Of a DNA stretch of 8,193 nt, positions 4,147 through 8,193 are shown piece after piece; the stretch's first letter is position 1; every line of letters begins with the position of its first letter. Position numbers and translations under genes: made by a program. Source of the stretch: Candidatus Woesearchaeota archaeon (lineage in GTDB: Archaea; Nanobdellota; Nanobdellia; SCGC-AAA011-G17; GW2011-AR17); contig JAGWAA010000044.1 of assembly GCA_018302165.1 (NCBI GenBank), positions 1-8,193 on the forward strand, in the 5' to 3' direction. The notes below the pieces were generated by a model. The model ran no database searches. It was not told where the DNA came from and saw nothing but the letters and a program-made list of their open reading frames with translations.

Positions 4147-5813
4147 TTTTTTAGTGTAAATAATTCTGTAAGGTCTAATTCTAGAGCGCAGATAGGGAAT
4201 TCAATTGAAAAATTTTGTAATACTTTTGGATGAATTTCTCCAAAGTAACCTAATACTTTTTTGTTTGCAATAATTCTTGCGCATCTACCTGTAATAAATG
4301 AATCATTAGATTCTTCTTCAATCTGAAAGTCGATGTTTAATCCAGTTAATATGTATGTGATGATTTGTTTTGCTTTAGTGAAATTTGCTTCTTTATCTGC
4401 TAAAGCCCAAGCTAAATGTTTTCGAGTATCAGTTTTTGTTTCTGACCTATCGTTGATAATTACAATATCACCCACTTCATAAACTTGCTGTGGATATTCT
4501 TGGCTGGTATTATGTTCTAAAAAATCCATTAATGATGGAATAATTGCATTTCTTAAGTTTGTCCATTTATTGGAAACTGGGTTTGCAATCTCTATACAAT
4601 TTTCTTCTTTAAGATTCATTTTTCTAAATAATATTTCTTTGTTTGTTAATGTAAAATTTAATAATTCTTGTGCACCAAATCCAGGTATTAATTCTCGAAT
4701 GTCTTCGCAGAATTCTTCTATTGGAGAAATTTCTCCGGTTGTTGCTAAGTTTGCTAATATTGGGGTTACTTTATTGTATCCATATGAAATTAAAATATCT
4801 TCAATAACATCTACTGGATGCATAATATCTTGTCTATATGATGGATATTCAACTTCTAAACAATCTTTAGCTTTTTTTACTTCATATTGTTGTTTTTCTA
4901 ATAAATCTTTTAATTCTTTTAATGAGAATTTTATTCCAGTTATTTTTTCAATCTCTGTGAATTTTACTTTAATTTTTTTAGGAGTAAAGTCAGGTGTACG
5001 AAGATGTTTTTCTCCGTAATCCACTAAGACTGTTTTAATTTTTCCACCACGATCTGCTAAAGCACAGACAACAATATTTAATGCAACTTGAGTATCGTCT
5101 AAATTAATTCCTGTTACTTCTATGAATAAATTTTTAGTTTTTTCTGTTACTTTACCTGTGCTTTCTGAATTAATTACTGGGGGCATTGAAGCAACTATAT
5201 CTTTGTTGTCTATTACAATGGGATATTTATCAAAATCAGTCAATAAGTGAGCAAATTCTTGCCCTTTAGGATGGTGGATTAAAATATCTTTTAATGTCAT
5301 TTCTTTTGTGAATCCTAATGGAATAAATTTTAATTCTGTAGGCTTGAAAGCTTTGTATGTAATTGGAGGGGTCATTTTATCAAAATCATAAATACCAATT
5401 GCTGCAACTTTTCTTTTTCTGCCGAAAGTGGTTGTAACTTTTTCTTGGATTTGGATTAATTGTTTAATCAAATCGTCAGTTATTGTAATATCTTCTATAA
5501 TTGCTGCAGAAATATATGGTCTAATTTTATCAACAGAACGATCAACATGTAAATAAACATCTGAATCTTCAACATTGTATTTTCGAATTCCGCGTTCTTT
5601 TGTGTAGAAGGGTGAAACTGCTCTTGCTATACCTTCAGTACTCCAAAGGTCAGGACGGTTACTTTCTTTACAATCAATTTTTATATTATCGCCATCAATT
5701 CCATCAATTTCTCCTTTGATCCAAAGTAATGCTTCTGGTTCGAAGTTTTCTAGAGTAATTTCTTTACCAACTAATTTACTTAAATCTTTTAATGAAATAT
5801 CAATAGTTGGCAT
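4143..5813 (-). CDS. pheT: Phenylalanyl-tRNA synthetase, beta subunit (archaeal type)
   Basis: The 556-aa beta subunit of the heterotetrameric enzyme that charges tRNA-Phe. Length and layout are those of the short archaeal/eukaryotic form: an N-terminal domain with KESNRPDLWSTEGIAR (49-64), a B3/B4 editing domain (about 95-245, including RPYISAAII and GIYDFDKM), a B5 DNA-binding-like fold (about 275-350, with PSYRQDIMHPVDVIEDI) and a C-terminal catalytic-like core (about 365-556, with PVSNKWTNLRNAIIPSL). The bacterial-type tRNA-binding extension at the N-terminus is absent. It starts 1 nt after the pheS stop; GAGGATGAT upstream, inside pheS, is a plausible SD site. It overlaps the Dph2-like frame by 4 bp, so the three genes form an operon. 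Confidence 0.96.
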   Translation of the reverse strand: MPTIDISLKDLSKLVGKEITLENFEPEALLWIKGEIDGIDGDNIKIDCKESNRPDLWSTEGIARAVSPFYTKERGIRKYNVEDSDVYLHVDRSVDKIRPYISAAIIEDITITDDLIKQLIQIQEKVTTTFGRKRKVAAIGIYDFDKMTPPITYKAFKPTELKFIPLGFTKEMTLKDILIHHPKGQEFAHLLTDFDKYPIVIDNKDIVASMPPVINSESTGKVTEKTKNLFIEVTGINLDDTQVALNIVVCALADRGGKIKTVLVDYGEKHLRTPDFTPKKIKVKFTEIEKITGIKFSLKELKDLLEKQQYEVKKAKDCLEVEYPSYRQDIMHPVDVIEDILISYGYNKVTPILANLATTGEISPIEEFCEDIRELIPGFGAQELLNFTLTNKEILFRKMNLKEENCIEIANPVSNKWTNLRNAIIPSLMDFLEHNTSQEYPQQVYEVGDIVIINDRSETKTDTRKHLAWALADKEANFTKAKQIITYILTGLNIDFQIEEESNDSFITGRCARIIANKKVLGYFGEIHPKVLQNFSIEFPICALELDLTELFTLKK

Positions 5814-5814
5814 T

Positions 5815-7200
5815 TTAGATCATCCTCGCTTCACGTAACCATTTTAAGTCTTGACTAAATAAATATCTGATATCTTTGATTCCAAGTTTGAACATTGCTA
5901 ATCTATCAATACCTAAGCCCCAAGCCATAACAGGAGTATCAATTCCTAAAGTCTGGGTAATTTCGGGTCTGAAAATTCCTGCACCGCCTAATTCAATCCA
6001 ACCTAATTGTGGGTGTTTAGCTGACATTTGAACAGATGGTTCTGTGAATGGATAATAGTCTGGGAAGAATTTTACTTCTTCTGCACCTGCAATCTCTATT
6101 GCGAAATGTTTTAACATTCCTAGTAAAGTTGCGAATGAAATTGATGGATCAGTTACGATTCCTTCCATTTGATTGAATTCAATTAAGTGTGTTGCATCAA
6201 TTACATCTGGTCTATATACCCTAGCAATGGTAAAATATTTTGATGGAACTTCTATTCCTTGGACCATTTTTCTTGCTGAGACTGCTGTTCCATGAGCTCG
6301 AGGCATTAATTGTTTTGCAATCTCAATATTCCATTTGTAGCCCCAACCTGTTGAACCTGTTCTTCCGCCGTTTTCATGTGCATGTTTGACTCTATTAACA
6401 ACTAAGTCATCAGGAAGTTTTCCCTGGGTTGGATTCTTTAAGTGATATGTATCAGTCCATGTTCTTGCAGGATGATCTTGTGGTTGAAATAAGACATCAA
6501 AATTAAAAAATTCTGTTTCTATTAATGGGCCAGATATTTCTTTAAAACCTAATTGGACTAATTTGAATTTTATTTTATTTAAGAATTGCATATATGGTTG
6601 ACGTTTTCCACAGTATGTTCTTGGAACTGTTGTTTTAATATCATATTTTCTAAAGGATTTATTTTCCCAGGATTTGTCTTGGATTATTTTTGGAGTTAAT
6701 GTTTCAATTAAATCTAAGTCTAATTTTTCTTTGGTTAATTTTTTTCCTAATTCAGTTAAAGTTATTGTTCTTGTTTTGATTTCTTCTGTTAGGATTATAT
6801 CTTTTCTTTTCTTTAAATTTTCATAAGCTAATTTTTCTTCATCTGTTAAATCTTTTAATTCTTTAGGTAAAGTTTTTAGAAGTTTTTCTTCAAGGAATTC
6901 TTTGGTTAATAGTTTTTTTCCTTGTTCTGTGATTTCAACTTCTTTGCCTAAGTTAATCGCTGCTTTTTTCTTTAATTCTCCAATTGCTATGTTTAGTTCT
7001 TCTTTTGGAATGTTTATTTCTGAAAGTATTAGTTTATTATCTTTAAGTTGTTCTAGTAATCTTCTTTCTGGAAGTTTTTCTTTTTGATATTTTTTTCCGA
7101 ACTCACCCAGGTTGATAATTATCTTTGAATCTGTTTTGATTTTTAGGATATTTTTGTTTTCCATCCATTGCAATGCACGCATTACTTCTACTTCTTGCAT
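5815..7200 (-). CDS. pheS: Phenylalanyl-tRNA synthetase, alpha subunit (archaeal type)
   Basis: The catalytic alpha subunit. From the ATG at 7200 it has 461 residues. The N-terminal half holds winged-helix modules (EVEVMRALQWMENKNILKI at 3-21, then two similar segments to about 160). The class II core follows: motif 1 region LGFKEISGPLIE (217-228), QDHPAR (241-246), motif 2 around RVYRPDVIDATHLIEFNQME (327-346), the binding region FTEPSVQ (385-391) and motif 3 GLGIDRLAM (428-436). The first ATG is probably not the true start. The same frame stays open to 7275, and these 25 codons encode ERKLLPFL and further residues typical of the PheS N-terminus, but no ATG, GTG or TTG occurs there. pheT follows after 1 nt. 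Confidence 0.94.
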   Translation of the reverse strand: MQEVEVMRALQWMENKNILKIKTDSKIIINLGEFGKKYQKEKLPERRLLEQLKDNKLILSEINIPKEELNIAIGELKKKAAINLGKEVEITEQGKKLLTKEFLEEKLLKTLPKELKDLTDEEKLAYENLKKRKDIILTEEIKTRTITLTELGKKLTKEKLDLDLIETLTPKIIQDKSWENKSFRKYDIKTTVPRTYCGKRQPYMQFLNKIKFKLVQLGFKEISGPLIETEFFNFDVLFQPQDHPARTWTDTYHLKNPTQGKLPDDLVVNRVKHAHENGGRTGSTGWGYKWNIEIAKQLMPRAHGTAVSARKMVQGIEVPSKYFTIARVYRPDVIDATHLIEFNQMEGIVTDPSISFATLLGMLKHFAIEIAGAEEVKFFPDYYPFTEPSVQMSAKHPQLGWIELGGAGIFRPEITQTLGIDTPVMAWGLGIDRLAMFKLGIKDIRYLFSQDLKWLREARMI

Positions 7201-7270
7201 TTTTGATAATTCTTGAAGTTCTTGGAATGCAATATTATTTTTTAGAAAAGGTAATAGTTTACGTTCCTTT

Positions 7271-7567
7271 TTATTTTATTGAATCTACTATTGTTTTGTA
7301 GGTATCCAATGCTTTTGTTTTATCAACACCATCTGAAGTATACATTAATGGGTCATTACAGATTGCTTTTCGTAATTCTTCTGAACCTGCAATTTTATAA
7401 TTATCTGCTAACATTTGTCTACAATGTGGTTTGAATGTTGTATAATCAATTATTTGTTCTTCTCTTGAAGGTTTTATTCCTGTTGTTGCTATTTGTATTG
7501 TTGCAGCTATAATCCCAGTTAAACTACATATCCCCATGAATGTCATTACTTTTTCGTTAGTATTCAT
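7271..7567 (-). CDS. Small membrane-anchored cysteine protein, 98 aa
   Basis: I do not recognise the family. The N-terminal segment VMTFMGICSLTGIIAATIQIA (about 7-27) is a membrane helix or signal anchor; the rest would lie outside the cell. The outer part has C49 and C70, 21 residues apart, which could form a disulfide, and the motif CNDPLMYTS (70-78) followed by KALDTY (85-90). Both motifs recur in the neighbouring 161-aa protein, so the two are probably paralogues. I chose the ATG at 7567 over the one at 7594 because AGGAGA precedes it at good spacing and the upstream gene ends at 7579. Its stop lies next to the conserved N-terminal coding of pheS. Confidence 0.75.
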   Translation of the reverse strand: MNTNEKVMTFMGICSLTGIIAATIQIATTGIKPSREEQIIDYTTFKPHCRQMLADNYKIAGSEELRKAICNDPLMYTSDGVDKTKALDTYKTIVDSIK

Positions 7568-7578
7568 TTTTAGTTCTC

Positions 7579-8064
7579 CTATAGATTCAACCATTCATTA
7601 TACTCGGTTACAGCTTTTTTTGGATTTAACCTATATAGTCTTTCCATATTTAGTGATTCTGGCCTAATTGAGTCATAATTTAATGGATTTATACAAACAA
7701 AAGCTTCTGTTTTTGGATCTATAATATCAAATTCAGGTTTTATTGCTTCTATTAATTTTGAGGTACAATAAAGTTCTGCACTATGCCAAGTTCTATAACC
7801 TTCAACATCTGCTAAGTAAGTTCTTGTTGCTAATCTTCCTTTTGTATTTGGAAATAATAGTGTATCACTTAATTCTTTACAGGCTGTATTAATTCTATTT
7901 TTTTGTGGGATAAATCCTTCTTCTTCTAAATTCGCTTTTACAATAGATTCACAAGTATTAGCTTCTACTGATGAACTTAAAATTGTTACTAATCCAGTAA
8001 TTCCAATTCCTAACATAGCACCAAGAAGAAGATTTTTTTGTTTTCTCATTTCTATGCTTGTCAT
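7579..8064 (-). CDS. Exported cysteine-containing protein, 161 aa
   Basis: I do not recognise the family. The N-terminus has a basic stretch (RKQK, 7-10), a hydrophobic core LLLGAMLGIGITGLVTIL (12-29) and SSSVEANT, where cleavage after VEA would fit a Sec signal peptide; an uncleaved anchor is also possible. The mature part has four cysteines (C38, C62, C100, C124), enough for two disulfides. CINPLNYDS (124-132) and KKAVTEY (149-155) match motifs in the downstream 98-aa protein. The ATG at 8064 follows the stop of the upstream gene by 2 nt; a second ATG five codons later would leave the signal intact. The stop TAG adjoins the SD of the 98-aa gene, indicating co-translation. Confidence 0.75.
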   Translation of the reverse strand: MTSIEMRKQKNLLLGAMLGIGITGLVTILSSSVEANTCESIVKANLEEEGFIPQKNRINTACKELSDTLLFPNTKGRLATRTYLADVEGYRTWHSAELYCTSKLIEAIKPEFDIIDPKTEAFVCINPLNYDSIRPESLNMERLYRLNPKKAVTEYNEWLNL

Positions 8065-8066
8065 TT

Positions 8067-8193
8067 TTAGATTCTCTTTAGATTTTTCCAGTTCAATTCA
8101 AACATTTGATTTAGAGCATTTGCAAAATAAGGTGTTTTTACCCAAATACCCATATCATATGCTTCATGAACTTCTGTGTCATCTGAAAGCATG
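8067..8193 (-). CDS. C-terminal end of a possible TrmB-like transcriptional regulator (partial)
   Basis: The last 41 codons of a minus-strand gene that runs off the window end, with stop TAA at 8067-8069. The peptide includes EVHEAYDMGIWVKTPYFANA and then LNQMFELNWKNLKRI. A GIW(V/I)KTP stretch followed by a helix with FE..W is typical of the C-terminal PLD-like or sugar-binding region of archaeal TrmB-family regulators, so this is my best guess. The ATG at 8192 is in frame but probably internal. Only 2 nt separate its stop from the 161-aa gene, which makes it likely to head or belong to the same operon. Confidence 0.6.
   Translation of the reverse strand, partial: MLSDDTEVHEAYDMGIWVKTPYFANALNQMFELNWKNLKRI

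Noticed and set aside
4570..5019. 149-aa plus-strand frame
   Set aside because: Antisense to pheT; its composition is that of a complement of coding sequence and it has no start signals.
6902..7087. 61-aa plus-strand frame
   Set aside because: Antisense to the PheS N-terminal winged-helix region.

Overview
The window is AT-rich and archaeal. The evidence is: an archaeal-type phenylalanyl-tRNA synthetase pair (alpha with N-terminal winged-helix modules, compact beta subunit of 556 aa); the N-terminal part of a Dph2-like diphthamide enzyme; tRNA genes without encoded CCA, interrupted by introns that fold into bulge-helix-bulge (BHB) motifs; and TATA boxes centred about 26-28 bp upstream of tRNA ends or start codons, giving leaderless genes. 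Compact gene spacing and introns at non-anticodon positions would fit a small-genome DPANN-like archaeon. That placement is inference and cannot be settled from the window alone.

Region 1 (1-860): a hypothetical gene with its own TATA box and Shine-Dalgarno (SD) site, then two divergent tRNA genes. tRNA-Glu(UUC), minus strand, carries a 23-nt intron in its D-loop. tRNA-Ser(GGA), plus strand, carries two introns: one inside the 5' strand of the anticodon stem and one at the canonical 37/38 position. The tRNA identities only become clear once the introns are removed.

Region 2 (860-3266): a U32-family protein that appears to lack an internal block holding two of the usual four Fe-S cysteines. 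It is followed by a redox cluster: a leaderless PerR-like Fur-family regulator with a near-perfect 12-1-12 inverted repeat over its start codon, a 38-aa four-cysteine protein coupled to it by an ATGA overlap, thioredoxin and rubrerythrin. The layout suggests an autoregulated peroxide-defence operon in an anaerobe or microaerophile.

Region 3 (3267-3901): two hypothetical genes diverging from one TATA box placed exactly midway between their start codons, so both would be leaderless.

Region 4 (3898-8193, minus strand): a tightly packed series transcribed right to left. It comprises the C-terminal end of a possible TrmB-like regulator (cut by the window edge), two small exported or membrane-anchored cysteine-containing proteins that look like paralogues, pheS, pheT, and an 82-aa Dph2 N-terminal domain overlapping pheT by 4 bp. 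The conserved N-terminus of PheS continues upstream of the first ATG in a stretch with no ATG, GTG or TTG. I saw no CRISPR array, insertion sequence, rRNA or obvious prophage gene.
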